This document shows positions 7,705-16,743 of a stretch of 64,000 bases of DNA, piece by piece. The stretch's first letter is position 1. Each line of letters starts with the position of its first letter. The DNA is from Mycolicibacterium bacteremicum (GTDB lineage: Bacteria > Actinomycetota > Actinomycetes > Mycobacteriales > Mycobacteriaceae). The translations under genes were made by a program, and so were the position numbers. The stretch spans positions 1 to 64,000 of the forward strand of contig NZ_MVHJ01000015.1 in the NCBI RefSeq assembly GCF_002086115.1, given 5' to 3'. The notes beneath the pieces were generated by a model. It had not been told where the DNA came from, did no database searches, and worked only from the letters and a program-made list of their open reading frames with translations.

Positions 7705-8816
7705 CCGCGCGTTCGGTGCTGGTCCTCAACAGCGGCTCCTCCTCGGTGAAATACGAACTGCTGGAACCCGAATCGGGCACGTCGCTGGCCGACGGCATCG
7801 TCGAGCGGGTGACCGACTACAGCAAGGCACTGGCCGAGGTGTTCGACGCGCTGCCCAGCCTGGACGGGCTGGTCGCGGTCGGGCACCGGGTGGTGCACGG
7901 TGGCGACAGGCTCTACCGGCCCACTCTCATCGACGATCAGACCATCGCGACCATCAAGGAACTGGCCCCGCTCGCGCCGCTGCACAATCCGCCGGCCCTG
8001 CTCGGCATCACCGAGGCCCGCAAGGCACTGCCGGACCTGCCGCACATCGCCGTGTTCGACACCGCGTTCTTCCACGATCTGCCCGCCGCCGCGGCCGAAT
8101 ACGCCATCGACCGCGACATCGCCGAGCAGTGGCACATCCGCCGCTACGGCTTCCACGGCACCTCGCACCGCTACGTCAGCGAGCAGGCCGCACTCTTCCT
8201 GGGCCGCCCGGTCGGGGACCTGAATCAGATTGTGCTGCATCTGGGTAACGGTGCCTCGGCATCGGCCATCCGGGGTGGCCGCGCGGTGGACACCTCGATG
8301 GGCCTGACACCGATGGAGGGCCTGGTGATGGGCACCCGCGGCGGTGACATCGACCCGGGCATCATCATGTATCTGTGGCGGACGGCGCAGATGAGCGTCG
8401 AGGACATCGAGACGATGCTCAACCGACGCTCGGGCGTGTACGGGCTCGGCGGCGAGGTCGACTTCCGGGAGCTGCACAAGAAGATCGATGCCGGTGACGC
8501 GGCGGCCCGGTCGGCCTACGCGGTCTACATCCACCGGCTGCGCAAGTACGTCGGCGCATACCTGGCCGTCCTGGGCGGCACCGATGTCATCACGTTCACG
8601 GCCGGGGTGGGCGAGAACGACGCCGCGGTGCGCCGCGACGCGCTGACCGGGCTGCAGAGCCTGGGCATCGAGCTCGACGAGGACCGCAACATCGCCAAAG
8701 ACCGTGCTGCCCGCCGGATCTCGGCCGATGACTCGCCGATCAGCGTGCTGGTGATCCCGACGAACGAGGAACTGGCGATCGCGCGATCCTGTCTTGCCGT
8801 GCTCGACGCTCGGTGA
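7701..8816 (+). CDS. ackA: Acetate kinase
   Basis: A 371-residue acetokinase-family protein converting acetyl-phosphate plus ADP to acetate plus ATP. The first signature VLNSGSSSVKYELL lies at the N-terminus. The second block, RYGFHGTSHRYV, is followed by HLGNGASASAIRGG and MGLTPMEGLVMGTRGGDIDPG; all are typical. ATG 7701 overlaps the pta stop by four bases (ATGA). Together with pta it completes the acetyl-CoA to acetate route. The last 77 bases overlap the convergent small membrane-protein gene. Confidence 0.96.
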   Translation: MTARSVLVLNSGSSSVKYELLEPESGTSLADGIVERVTDYSKALAEVFDALPSLDGLVAVGHRVVHGGDRLYRPTLIDDQTIATIKELAPLAPLHNPPALLGITEARKALPDLPHIAVFDTAFFHDLPAAAAEYAIDRDIAEQWHIRRYGFHGTSHRYVSEQAALFLGRPVGDLNQIVLHLGNGASASAIRGGRAVDTSMGLTPMEGLVMGTRGGDIDPGIIMYLWRTAQMSVEDIETMLNRRSGVYGLGGEVDFRELHKKIDAGDAAARSAYAVYIHRLRKYVGAYLAVLGGTDVITFTAGVGENDAAVRRDALTGLQSLGIELDEDRNIAKDRAARRISADDSPISVLVIPTNEELAIARSCLAVLDAR

Positions 8817-8988
8817 TGCCCAGCGCGATCAGCACATCGGCCGCGGTGATCACCAGTCCCCACCAGTACATCCACTTCATGTCGTGGTTCGGGGTGGCGC
8901 CGAAGTAGATGAGCAGGAAGATCGGACCGACGATGCCGTACACGAACAGCTGGCCCTGGATCTTCAGATAGATCTTGAGGGTGTCCAC
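8740..8988 (-). CDS. Small membrane protein downstream of pknG
   Basis: An 82-residue protein with two hydrophobic segments (about 11-32 and 40-58) and a basic Arg-rich tail. GTG 8988 lies one base after the pknG stop, so it is the last gene of the glnX-glnH-pknG operon. From memory a protein of this kind occupies the same place in other mycobacteria. Its function is unknown. Its last 25 codons are antisense to the end of ackA, so the C-terminal tail is constrained by that gene. Confidence 0.7.
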   Translation of the reverse strand: MDTLKIYLKIQGQLFVYGIVGPIFLLIYFGATPNHDMKWMYWWGLVITAADVLIALGITERRARQDRIARSPVPRSSGSPAR

Positions 8989-8989
8989 G

Positions 8990-11230
8990 TCAGAAGGTGC
9001 TCATCGGGCGCACGCTGTTGGCCAGGTCGACCAGGGCATACCGATGCTCCTGGGTCGGCGCGACACGTGCCAGCTGACGCAGGGCGGCCTCCACACCCAG
9101 TTGCAGACCGTGCTGGGTGAACGGGAAACCGAGGATGTGGTTGGTGCTGGCGGTGTTGTCGGCCAGCCAGTCCATCGCGGTGCCCAACACCAGTGCCCGG
9201 ATCTGCAGCACCCGCGGCTCGGTGTCCGGCAGCGCCTCCACCCGCCGCGCGGCGCTGCGGATCTGTTGTTCGGTGACCTCGTTTGCGGAGCGTCCGGACA
9301 ACAGCGTCACCGAGCTCGTCAGTCGCGCCGTGGTGAAATGCCTTGAGGTCGGCGGAACTTGGTCCAGGGTGCGCACCGCGTCATCGCGCTCACCGGCCGC
9401 CGACTGCGCGCGGGCCAGTCCGAAACCGGCCGAGATCACGCCGTTGTCGGTGCGCCACACCGTCTGGTAGAAGCGGCGCTCGTCGGAGGTCCCGGCCAGT
9501 TCGGCGGTCGCGGCCAAGGCCAGCTTGGGCGCCAGCTCGCCGGGCAGGGTGTCCAGTACCTCGGTGAAATACTTTGTCGCCGTGTCGTAGTCGGCGGTCA
9601 ACATGGCGGCCACACCGCGGAACCAGGCCAGCCGCCAGCGCCAGCCGACGCGTTCGGCCAGCTCGTCGAGCTTGCGGGTGGCCTTGGTGACATCGCCGAG
9701 GTCCAACAGGGCGCGGGCCTCCATCAGCGGCAGCTCGACCGAGTCGGACAGGTCGACCCCCTCGGAGTCCAGCGTGCCGTGCCGGGCCGCGCGCAACGAA
9801 TCCAGCGTCTGCACCGGCTGGCTCAGCACGGTCGCCGACAGGATGGGTGCGCCCACGTCGGCGGGATCGACCAGCGGGACCTGCAGTGCTTTGACGATTT
9901 CGGCGGCGGTGAGCTTCTCCGAGTGCACCTGTCCGTCGAGGTACACGTCGGTGTGTGCCACCAGCAGGTCCACCCCGAACGTCGAGCGCGGCGGGCTGAA
10001 CACCGTGGACAGACCGGACCGGGCCACCCCGGTGTCCTGGGCGACGACCTCGCGCAGCACGCCCAGCAGCTGCCCGGACATCTCCTCGGCGCTGGCGAAG
10101 CGTCGCAGCGGGTCGGGGTCGATGGCGCGGCGCAGCAGCCGGCCGAACGAATCGTATTTGGCCAGCACCGGATCATCCTCGGGCAATCCGTCGACATACC
10201 GGCCCTTGCGGGTGCGCAGGTTCAGCGTCAGCGCCGCCAGCGTACGGCCCACGGTGTAGATGTCGGTCTGCACCGTGGGGCCGGTGCGCACGATCTCGGG
10301 CGCCTGGTATCCCGGTGTGCCGTAGAGGAATCCGAACGAGTTGATCCGCGAGACCGCGCCCAGGTCGATGAGCTTGAGCTGCTCCTCGGTGACCATGATG
10401 TTCTCCGGCTTGAGGTCGTTGTAGACCAGGCCGAGCGAATGCAGGTAGCCGAGGGCGGGCAGGATCTCCAGCATGTACGCGATGGCTTGTGCCACTGGCA
10501 GTTTGACGCCCTTTGCCTGCTTGAGCGAGGTGCCCCCGACGTACTCCATGACGATGTAGCCGACCGGTTCGCCGTGCTTGTCGTCATGTTCGACGAAGTT
10601 GAAGATCTTGACGATGGCCGGGTGGGTCACCTCGGCCAGGAACTGCCGCTCGGCCATCGCGGTGGCCTGGGCCTCGGCGTCACCGGAGTGCACCAGGCCC
10701 TTGAGAACCACCGGCCGCTCGTTGACGTTGGTGTCGTAGGCCAGATACACCCACCCCAGGCCGCCGTGCGCGATGCAGCCCTTGATCTGGTACTGGCCCA
10801 CCACCATGTCGCCGGGACTCAACTGGGGCAGGAACGAATACGGGCTGCCGCAGTGCGGGCAGGTCCCTTCCGAGCGAGCCGGGCCGTCGGCGGTGGCGCG
10901 GCCGACGCGCTTTCCGCAGTTCCAACAGAACCGTTTGGACTCGGCCACCACCGGGTTGGTCATCAACGCGGTCAGCGGGTCCCGCTCGAAGACCCGCGGC
11001 ACCTCGACCAGCCCGCCACCCAACCTGCGGACGCGGGACCGCGGCCGGGTCAGTACGCCGAGGGTGGTCGCGGACGGCTCGGTCGACGCGGTGGTGGTGC
11101 GGTCGGTGTCGTCGAAGTCGGGGCGGTAGACCGCCTGGGTGGCCATCGGCCGCACGGTGGCCACGGACTCGTCGTCGAGATCATCGAGATCGGCCAGGCT
11201 GGCCGGCTGGGTGCCCGGGTCCTCACTCAT
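8990..11230 (-). CDS. pknG: Serine/threonine protein kinase PknG
   Basis: A 746-residue soluble kinase. The N-terminal flexible region has threonines suited to autophosphorylation (ATVRP, ATQ). A rubredoxin-like metal site follows with two CxxC pairs (C102/C105 and C124/C127). The kinase domain has lysine at about 177 (VVLKG) and a catalytic loop YNDLKPEN lacking the usual HRD arginine, as known for PknG. The C-terminal part is TPR-like. PknG phosphorylates GarA/OdhI to control 2-oxoglutarate and glutamate metabolism. ATG 11230 overlaps the glnH stop as ATGA; the longer GTG extension would run into glnH and is rejected. Confidence 0.96.
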   Translation of the reverse strand: MSEDPGTQPASLADLDDLDDESVATVRPMATQAVYRPDFDDTDRTTTASTEPSATTLGVLTRPRSRVRRLGGGLVEVPRVFERDPLTALMTNPVVAESKRFCWNCGKRVGRATADGPARSEGTCPHCGSPYSFLPQLSPGDMVVGQYQIKGCIAHGGLGWVYLAYDTNVNERPVVLKGLVHSGDAEAQATAMAERQFLAEVTHPAIVKIFNFVEHDDKHGEPVGYIVMEYVGGTSLKQAKGVKLPVAQAIAYMLEILPALGYLHSLGLVYNDLKPENIMVTEEQLKLIDLGAVSRINSFGFLYGTPGYQAPEIVRTGPTVQTDIYTVGRTLAALTLNLRTRKGRYVDGLPEDDPVLAKYDSFGRLLRRAIDPDPLRRFASAEEMSGQLLGVLREVVAQDTGVARSGLSTVFSPPRSTFGVDLLVAHTDVYLDGQVHSEKLTAAEIVKALQVPLVDPADVGAPILSATVLSQPVQTLDSLRAARHGTLDSEGVDLSDSVELPLMEARALLDLGDVTKATRKLDELAERVGWRWRLAWFRGVAAMLTADYDTATKYFTEVLDTLPGELAPKLALAATAELAGTSDERRFYQTVWRTDNGVISAGFGLARAQSAAGERDDAVRTLDQVPPTSRHFTTARLTSSVTLLSGRSANEVTEQQIRSAARRVEALPDTEPRVLQIRALVLGTAMDWLADNTASTNHILGFPFTQHGLQLGVEAALRQLARVAPTQEHRYALVDLANSVRPMSTF

Positions 11231-12183
11231 CCGGAGTACCTCGCCACCGGCGGTGCGGGCGTGGGACCCAGCACCGTCAACCACTTGCGGTACAGCGTGT
11301 TCCAGGTGCCGTCGCGGCGGATCCGTTCCAGGGTGCCGTTGACGAACCTGACCAGAGGCTCGTTGTCCTTGTTGATCCCGATGCCGTAGGGCTCCTGATT
11401 CATGCTGGGCCCGACGATGTGCAGGTACGGATCCTGGCTGACCAGTCCGGCCAGGATCGAGTCGTCGGTGCTGACCGCGTCGACCTGCCGCTGCTGCAAA
11501 GCGACCAGGCAGTCCGCCCAGGTGATCACGTCGACCAGGTTGACCGGCGGCTGGATCTGCTGCACCCGCTTGCGGGAGGTGGTGCCCTTCACCGCACAGA
11601 CGCGCTTGCCGGACAGGTCCGAGGCCTGCCGGATCCGCGAGTCGCGGGCGGCCAGGATGCGCTGGTTGGCCGACAGGTATTCGGTCGAGAACGCCACCCG
11701 CTCGCGCCGCTCGCAGGTCATGCTCATGGTCTTCACCACGATGTCGACCTGGTTGTTCTCCAGCGCCTCGATGCGATCGGCCGAGGACAGGATCCGGTAC
11801 TCCATCTGCGACGGGGTGCCGAAGATGTCGCGGGCCACCTCACCGGCGATGTCGACGTCGAACCCGGTGATCTCGCCGGTGATGGGATCGCGGAAGGAGA
11901 ACAGATTGCTGCCGATGTCCAACCCGACGATCAGTCGACCACGGTTGCGGATGTTCTCGACGGCCTCGTCGGCATCGGCCCGGTTGGGGAACGGGCGCAG
12001 GCTCGCGGTGCGATCGCAGTCGTCGTTGTCCGGTAGTTCGGGGGCCGGTTCGGGCGGCGCGGTCTCCATCCCGGCCGGCGTCGGTGGGGCCAGCGTCACC
12101 TCAGGGATCGGTTCCACCGGCGTGCTCTGCTGGCAGCCGGCCAGCACGAGGGTGACGGCCAAAGCGCTGAGGATCTTCTTCAC
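11227..12183 (-). CDS. glnH: GlnH, amino-acid-binding sensor lipoprotein
   Basis: A 318-residue family-3 solute-binding protein with a signal peptide and lipobox (LVLAGC, Cys17). After a Pro-rich linker, the binding domain contains LIVGLDIGSNLFSFRDP and GFDVDIAGEVARDIFG, nearly identical from memory to M. tuberculosis GlnH. It binds aspartate/glutamate outside the membrane and signals through GlnX to PknG. The start is set at GTG 12183, where the signal peptide begins (VKKILSALAVTLVLAGC); this overlaps the glnX stop by one base. The longer in-frame start would bury the signal peptide. Confidence 0.94.
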   Translation of the reverse strand: MKKILSALAVTLVLAGCQQSTPVEPIPEVTLAPPTPAGMETAPPEPAPELPDNDDCDRTASLRPFPNRADADEAVENIRNRGRLIVGLDIGSNLFSFRDPITGEITGFDVDIAGEVARDIFGTPSQMEYRILSSADRIEALENNQVDIVVKTMSMTCERRERVAFSTEYLSANQRILAARDSRIRQASDLSGKRVCAVKGTTSRKRVQQIQPPVNLVDVITWADCLVALQQRQVDAVSTDDSILAGLVSQDPYLHIVGPSMNQEPYGIGINKDNEPLVRFVNGTLERIRRDGTWNTLYRKWLTVLGPTPAPPVARYSG

Positions 12184-13502
12184 TAGCGGTACTCGCTCAG
12201 CCTCGGCCACAGGCCCAGCGTCACCGCGAACGCGGCGATGATGGACAGCGCGGCGGCGCCGACGGTCGTGCCGGAGAGCACTCGGCGGGCGTTCACGATG
12301 TCGGTGCGCAACTGGCTGCGGCTCTCCTCGATGGCCTGCGACAGTGCGGCATCCAGTGTCCCGAACGCCGGGGTGGAATCGTCCTCACCAGTGCCCAGCG
12401 CCACCTGTGTCGCGGCCTGGTAATCACCCACCGAGATGTAGGCGTTGATCCGGTCGTTGGACGCCCGCCACTTGCGCAACAGGTCGTCGGCACCGGCCAG
12501 GTCGCCCTTGTCGATGTCGTTGTCGGCGCCCAGATAGGCGGCCAGCTGCTGCTGGATGGTCTCGATGCGCTGGTAGTAGGACTGCTTGCGGACGTCTTCG
12601 TCGCCGCGGCGCACCAGCGCCAGGGTCTCGTCGGCGCGGGCCTGCTGCGCGGTGATCTGCATCGTCGTCACCGTCTTGAGCGACTGCGCCGCAGTGTTTT
12701 TCGCACTGCGGCTGTCCGCGGTGGAGATAACCAGTGCAGTGCCCACCCAGACCACCATAATCAGCACCGCCAGTCCGCCCGCCACGAAACCCATGTTGAT
12801 CCGGCGCCGTGTCCGCTTGCTCAGCCAGCGGTTGGCGAACAGGCCGAACATGATGGTGGCCAGCACCACCAGGATCACCGGGGCGGGGATGCGGGTGGAT
12901 GCGGTGGTCTCGGTGTCCACCCGCGCCGAGGTGGCCTCGTAGAGCCGCTGCGCCTCGGGCAGGATCTTGCTCTGCATCAGGGCCGAGGCCTCGGACAGGT
13001 ACGACGAGCCCACCGGGTTGCCCGCCCGGTTGTTGGTCCGGGCCGTCTCCACCAGACCGGTGTAGACGGCCAGCTCGGCGTTGACCCGGCCGAGCAGTTC
13101 GATCATCGGTTCGGTGGTCAGGCCGGCCGATGCCCGGGTGACGGCCACCGACGCGTCGGTGATGGCCTGCTCGTAGCGTTCGCGAACATCCTGCGGTTCC
13201 GCGCCGGCGATGAAGGCGGTGGCCGCGGCGGCGTCGGCGACCGACAGGGTGGTGTAGAGCTGCCCGGCCGCGAAGGCCAGCGGCTCGCTGTGGTCGAGCA
13301 CCGTGGTCAGCGCTTCCTGCCGATCGGTGATCGTCGTCGACGTCGCGAAGGCACAGGCCATCACCAGTGCCGACAGCACGACGCCGATGGTGAGGATCCG
13401 GCCCGGGGTGGTCCACAGGAACCACCACCGCGGGTGTACGGGATTGGTCGGCGAACGTGACGCCAACGGTTCGGTCGACGGGTGCGCCAACTCCACGGTC
13501 AC
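12183..13502 (-). CDS. glnX: GlnX, transmembrane sensor linking GlnH to PknG
   Basis: A 439-residue membrane protein with about four hydrophobic segments: near 34-54, around PVILVVLATIMFGLF, around GLAVLIMVVWVGTALVI, and near the C-terminus. Helical extracellular regions lie between them, as expected for a four-helix sensor. Order and overlaps match the glnX-glnH-pknG operon, where GlnX relays external aspartate/glutamate to PknG. GTG 13502 is preceded by a strong GGGAGGAGG ribosome site about 12 bases away. It is divergent from mutT3 across an 86-base gap that holds a TATTCT box for mutT3. Confidence 0.9.
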   Translation of the reverse strand: MTVELAHPSTEPLASRSPTNPVHPRWWFLWTTPGRILTIGVVLSALVMACAFATSTTITDRQEALTTVLDHSEPLAFAAGQLYTTLSVADAAAATAFIAGAEPQDVRERYEQAITDASVAVTRASAGLTTEPMIELLGRVNAELAVYTGLVETARTNNRAGNPVGSSYLSEASALMQSKILPEAQRLYEATSARVDTETTASTRIPAPVILVVLATIMFGLFANRWLSKRTRRRINMGFVAGGLAVLIMVVWVGTALVISTADSRSAKNTAAQSLKTVTTMQITAQQARADETLALVRRGDEDVRKQSYYQRIETIQQQLAAYLGADNDIDKGDLAGADDLLRKWRASNDRINAYISVGDYQAATQVALGTGEDDSTPAFGTLDAALSQAIEESRSQLRTDIVNARRVLSGTTVGAAALSIIAAFAVTLGLWPRLSEYR

Positions 13503-13576
13503 GTGTCCGCGAACCTCCTCCCGTTTCTAAGAAGTCTAAGAGACATTGGAGTGACGTGTGGGAATTCGCGAGCCCC

Positions 13577-13582
13577 TATTCT
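13577..13582 (+). promoter_or_regulatory. -10 box for a leaderless mutT3 transcript
   Basis: TATTCT ends six bases before the GTG start of mutT3 at 13589, the spacing expected when transcription begins at the start codon. No ribosome-binding site is seen upstream of the GTG. Confidence 0.55.
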
Positions 13583-13588
13583 TGAACA

Positions 13589-14068
13589 GTGCGGGGAGAC
13601 GGTGACGGTTGGGTGTTGTCGGACGGCGGTGCCCACTTCTGGGGCCGGCATGGAGCCGCCGGTCTGCTGCTGCGGGCACCTGACATCCACGGTAGCTTCG
13701 TGGTCCTGCTGCAGCATCGGGCGCCGTGGAGCCACCAAGGTGGCACCTGGGGTCTGCCCGGTGGAGCGCGCGACAGCCACGAGACGGTCGAGGAGGCCGC
13801 CGTCCGCGAGGCGGCCGAAGAGGCCGGTCTGGAGGCCGGGCAGCTGACCGTCCGCGTGTCCGTGGTCACCCACGAGGTGCCGGGCTGGAGCTACACCACG
13901 GTGATCGCCGACGCCGCCGAGCGACTGCCGACCGTCGCCAACCGGGAGAGCTCGGAGCTGCGCTGGGTGGCCGAGGACGAGGTCGCGTCCCTGCCGCTGC
14001 ACCCGGGCTTCGCGGCCAGCTGGGACCGGCTGCGCGTGGTCACCGCCGAGTTGCCGCTCCGTCCCTGA
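13589..14068 (+). CDS. mutT3: Nudix hydrolase MutT3
   Basis: A 159-residue Nudix protein with an exact Nudix box: G59-x5-E65-x7-R73-E74-A-x-E77-E78-x-G80. It probably hydrolyses oxidised or other nucleoside diphosphate-linked substrates. Position between glnX and thiE matches M. tuberculosis mutT3. GTG 13589 is chosen because the -10 box lies just upstream and no earlier start has support. The last 29 bases overlap the convergent thiE. Confidence 0.88.
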   Translation: MRGDGDGWVLSDGGAHFWGRHGAAGLLLRAPDIHGSFVVLLQHRAPWSHQGGTWGLPGGARDSHETVEEAAVREAAEEAGLEAGQLTVRVSVVTHEVPGWSYTTVIADAAERLPTVANRESSELRWVAEDEVASLPLHPGFAASWDRLRVVTAELPLRP

Positions 14069-14681
14069 GCGCGGCCTTCAGCATGCGCGCCGCCGCCGCC
14101 GGGTCCTCGGCCTCGGTGATCGCGCGTACCACCACGATGCGTGTCGCGCCGGCGTCGAGCACCTCGGGCAGTCGGTCGCCGTCGATGCCGCCGATGGCGA
14201 ACCATGGCTTGGCCGGCGCCAGCGCCGCGGTGTGCCGCACCAGGTCCAGGCCCGGTGCGGGGCGGCCCGGTTTGGTCGGGGTGGGCCAGCACGGGCCGAC
14301 GCAGAAGTAGTCGACGTCCTCCGCGACGGCGCGGGCCACCTGATCGGTGTCGTGCGTGGACCGGCCGATCAGTGCACCCGGGGCGACCGCGCGGGCGACA
14401 TCCAGCGGCAGATCGTCCTGACCCAGATGCAGGACGTCCGAGTCGGCCGCCCGGGCGATGTCGGCGCGGTCGTTGACCGCGAGCAGTGCGCCGTGGCGCC
14501 GGGCGGCGTCGGCGAGCACCTCCAGTGCCTGGAGTTCCTGGCGGGCCTCCAGCCCCTTCTCGCGCAGTTGGATGATGTCCACCCCGCCGGACAGCGCCGC
14601 ATCCACGAACTCCGCGAGGTCACCGCGTTCGGAGCGGGCATCGGTGCACAGGTAGAGCGAGGCGGATTCGAGTCGGGACAC
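14040..14681 (-). CDS. thiE: Thiamine-phosphate synthase
   Basis: A 213-residue TIM-barrel protein. Motifs include GGVDIIQLREKG near the N-terminus, AVNDRADIA, LHLGQDDLP and the C-terminal phosphate-binding AIGGIDGDRLPEV. It joins HMP-PP and THZ-P to make thiamine phosphate. It runs divergently from thiOSG, and its GTG start at 14681 lies only a few bases from the thiO promoter. The TPP riboswitch in the gap serves the plus strand, so thiE is not obviously under it. Confidence 0.95.
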   Translation of the reverse strand: MSRLESASLYLCTDARSERGDLAEFVDAALSGGVDIIQLREKGLEARQELQALEVLADAARRHGALLAVNDRADIARAADSDVLHLGQDDLPLDVARAVAPGALIGRSTHDTDQVARAVAEDVDYFCVGPCWPTPTKPGRPAPGLDLVRHTAALAPAKPWFAIGGIDGDRLPEVLDAGATRIVVVRAITEAEDPAAAARMLKAALRDGAATRR

Positions 14682-14698
14682 CCGAGTATCCTTTCAGC

Positions 14699-14788
14699 AG
14701 ACACGGGAGTCCCGGGAGCGGGGACTGAGAGTGGGCGCGCACCTGCCCTGACCGTCGTACCTGATCCGGGTCATGCCGGCGAAGGGAG
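14699..14788 (+). promoter_or_regulatory. TPP riboswitch (THI element) upstream of thiO
   Basis: The conserved elements are present in order: ACGGGAGTCCCGG, CTGAGAGTGGGC, then ACCTGATCCGGGTCATGCCGGCGAAGGGAG split between 14760 and 14788. A TATCCT box at 14687-14692 would start transcription near 14699. The 3' GGGAG doubles as the ribosome site for thiO at 14793, so TPP binding would hide the ribosome site and repress thiOSG. Confidence 0.93.
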
Positions 14789-14792
14789 AGGA

Positions 14793-15791
14793 ATGCGGAA
14801 CAACATGTTGGCAGTCATCGGCGGCGGTGTCATCGGCCTGGCGGTCGCCCGGCGTGCCGCCGCCGACGGCTGGTCGGTGCGGGTGCACCGCACGGCGGAG
14901 CGCGGTGCGTCCTGGGTGGCCGGCGGCATGCTGGCCCCGCACAGTGAGGGCTGGCCGGGCGAGGAGGCCCAGCTCGCAATCGGACTGGAATCGCTGAAAC
15001 TGTGGCGCACCGGCTTCCTGGAGGGCCTGCCCGAGGGCATCGTGACGGCCCGTCAGTCGCTGGTGGTGGCCGTCGACCGGGCCGATGTTGCCGATCTGCA
15101 GACGGTCGCGAAGTGGCTGTCCGCTCAGGGGCACCCGGTGACCCCGACCACCGCGGCGCGGGATCTGGAACCTCTTCTGGCCCAAGGTATCCGGCACGGC
15201 TTCACCGCCGACACCGAGCTCGCGGTCGACAATCGGGCACTTGTGGGTGCGCTGGAGCAGGCCTGCGAGGCCGCCGGCGTGCAGTGGGCGCCGCCGGTCA
15301 CCGACCTGGCCGAGGTCGACGCCGATGTGCGGGTGATCGCCAACGGTATCGACGCGCCGACGCTGTGGCCCGGACTGGCGGTCCGTCCGGTCAAGGGCGA
15401 GGTGCTCCGGCTCCGTTGGCGTAAGGGTTGTATGCCCCTGCCGCAGAACGTTGTTCGGGCCCGGGTGCACGGCAGGCAGGTGTACCTGGTGCCGCGTCCG
15501 GACGGTGTCGTGGTGGGTGCCACCCAGTATGAGCACGGCCGCGACACCACTGTGGTGGTGACCGGTGTGCGGGATCTGCTGGACGACGCGTGCGCCGTGA
15601 TGCCCGCCCTCGGTGAGTACGAGCTGGCGGAGTGTGCGGCAGGATTGCGCCCGATGACTCCTGACGGGCTGCCGCTGGTCGGTAGGCTCGACGAACGCAC
15701 GCTGGTCGCCACCGGCCACGGGCGCAACGGATTTCTGCTGGCACCGTGGACCGCCGAGCAGATCGCCGCCGAGCTCAGAGGGACGAGATGA
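14793..15791 (+). CDS. thiO: Glycine oxidase ThiO
   Basis: A 332-residue FAD-dependent oxidase with the dinucleotide motif GGGVIG at 10-15 and the C-terminal GLRPMTPDGLPLVG and TGHGRNGFLLAPWT blocks of the DAO family. It oxidises glycine to the imine used to build the thiazole. ATG 14793 is preferred over 14805 because the riboswitch GGGAGAG ribosome site lies 3-5 bases upstream. The gene overlaps thiS as ATGA. Control is by the TPP riboswitch. Confidence 0.94.
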   Translation: MRNNMLAVIGGGVIGLAVARRAAADGWSVRVHRTAERGASWVAGGMLAPHSEGWPGEEAQLAIGLESLKLWRTGFLEGLPEGIVTARQSLVVAVDRADVADLQTVAKWLSAQGHPVTPTTAARDLEPLLAQGIRHGFTADTELAVDNRALVGALEQACEAAGVQWAPPVTDLAEVDADVRVIANGIDAPTLWPGLAVRPVKGEVLRLRWRKGCMPLPQNVVRARVHGRQVYLVPRPDGVVVGATQYEHGRDTTVVVTGVRDLLDDACAVMPALGEYELAECAAGLRPMTPDGLPLVGRLDERTLVATGHGRNGFLLAPWTAEQIAAELRGTR

Positions 15792-15985
15792 TAGTGCTGG
15801 TCAACGGCGAGGATGCCGATGTTCCCGACGGCACCACGATCGAGGATCTGGTGACCCGACTGGGGTTTCCGGAGAAGGGGATCGCGGTGGCGGTCGACTG
15901 GGAGGTGTTGCCCAGGTCGTCCTGGCACACCGTGCTCACCGACGGCGCCCGCATCGAGGTCGTGACGGCGGTGCAGGGTGGCTGA
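15788..15985 (+). CDS. thiS: Sulfur carrier protein ThiS
   Basis: A 65-residue ubiquitin-fold carrier ending in the required Gly-Gly (VQGG), which becomes the thiocarboxylate that delivers sulfur to the thiazole. The ATG at 15788 overlaps the thiO stop as ATGA, and IVLVNGEDADVPDG is the typical start. The longer in-frame extension lies inside thiO and is rejected. The end overlaps thiG by eight bases. Confidence 0.95.
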   Translation: MIVLVNGEDADVPDGTTIEDLVTRLGFPEKGIAVAVDWEVLPRSSWHTVLTDGARIEVVTAVQGG

Positions 15986-16736
15986 CTCGACACTCACGAT
16001 TGCCGGTAGGGAGTTCGGCTCGCGGCTGATCATGGGGACCGGCGGGGCCGCCAACCTCGCCGTGCTGGAGGAGGCGCTGATCGCCTCGGGCACCGAGCTG
16101 ACCACCGTGGCCATGCGGCGGGTGGATGCCGAGACCGGCACCGGTGTGCTGGACCTGCTGAACCGGCTCGGAATTGCGGCGCTACCCAACACCGCGGGCT
16201 GCCGAGGTGCCGCCGAGGCGGTGTTGACCGCGCAGCTGGCCCGCGAGGCATTGGGCACCGACTGGGTGAAGCTGGAGGTCATCGCCGACGAGCGCACCCT
16301 GCTACCGGATGCCATCGAATTGGTCAGGGCGGCAGAGCAACTGGTCGACGACGGCTTCATCGTGCTGCCGTACACCAATGACGACCCGGTGCTGGCGCGC
16401 CGCCTGGAGGACACCGGATGCGCCGCCGTCATGCCCCTCGGGTCACCGATCGGCACCGGCCTGGGGATCTCCAATCCGCATCACATCGAGATGATCGTCG
16501 ACGCGGCGAACGTGCCGGTGATCCTCGACGCCGGTATCGGGACGGCCAGCGACGCCGCCCTGGCGATGGAACTGGGCTGCGACGCCGTGTTGCTGGCCAC
16601 CGCGGTGACCCGCGCCGCCGACCCGGCCACCATGGCCGCCGCGATGGCCTCGGCGGTGACGGCGGGGCACCTGGCCCGGCAGGCCGGGCGCATCCCGAAA
16701 CGCTTCTGGGCACAGGCATCCAGCCCGTCGCTGTAG
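15978..16736 (+). CDS. thiG: Thiazole synthase ThiG
   Basis: A 252-residue TIM-barrel thiazole synthase. It shows SRLIMGTGG at the start, the catalytic-lysine region WVKLEVIAD, MPLGSPIGTGLGI, and the phosphate-binding VILDAGIGTASDAA. It condenses DXP, dehydroglycine and ThiS thiocarboxylate. GTG 15978 lies inside the end of thiS, a translational-coupling arrangement. It completes the thiO-thiS-thiG operon. Confidence 0.96.
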   Translation: MADSTLTIAGREFGSRLIMGTGGAANLAVLEEALIASGTELTTVAMRRVDAETGTGVLDLLNRLGIAALPNTAGCRGAAEAVLTAQLAREALGTDWVKLEVIADERTLLPDAIELVRAAEQLVDDGFIVLPYTNDDPVLARRLEDTGCAAVMPLGSPIGTGLGISNPHHIEMIVDAANVPVILDAGIGTASDAALAMELGCDAVLLATAVTRAADPATMAAAMASAVTAGHLARQAGRIPKRFWAQASSPSL

Positions 16737-16743
16737 GCCATCC

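Noticed and set aside
11231..11284. Longer PknG start at GTG 11284
   Set aside because: It lies inside glnH, whereas ATG 11230 gives the ATGA overlap typical of this operon and the normal PknG beginning.
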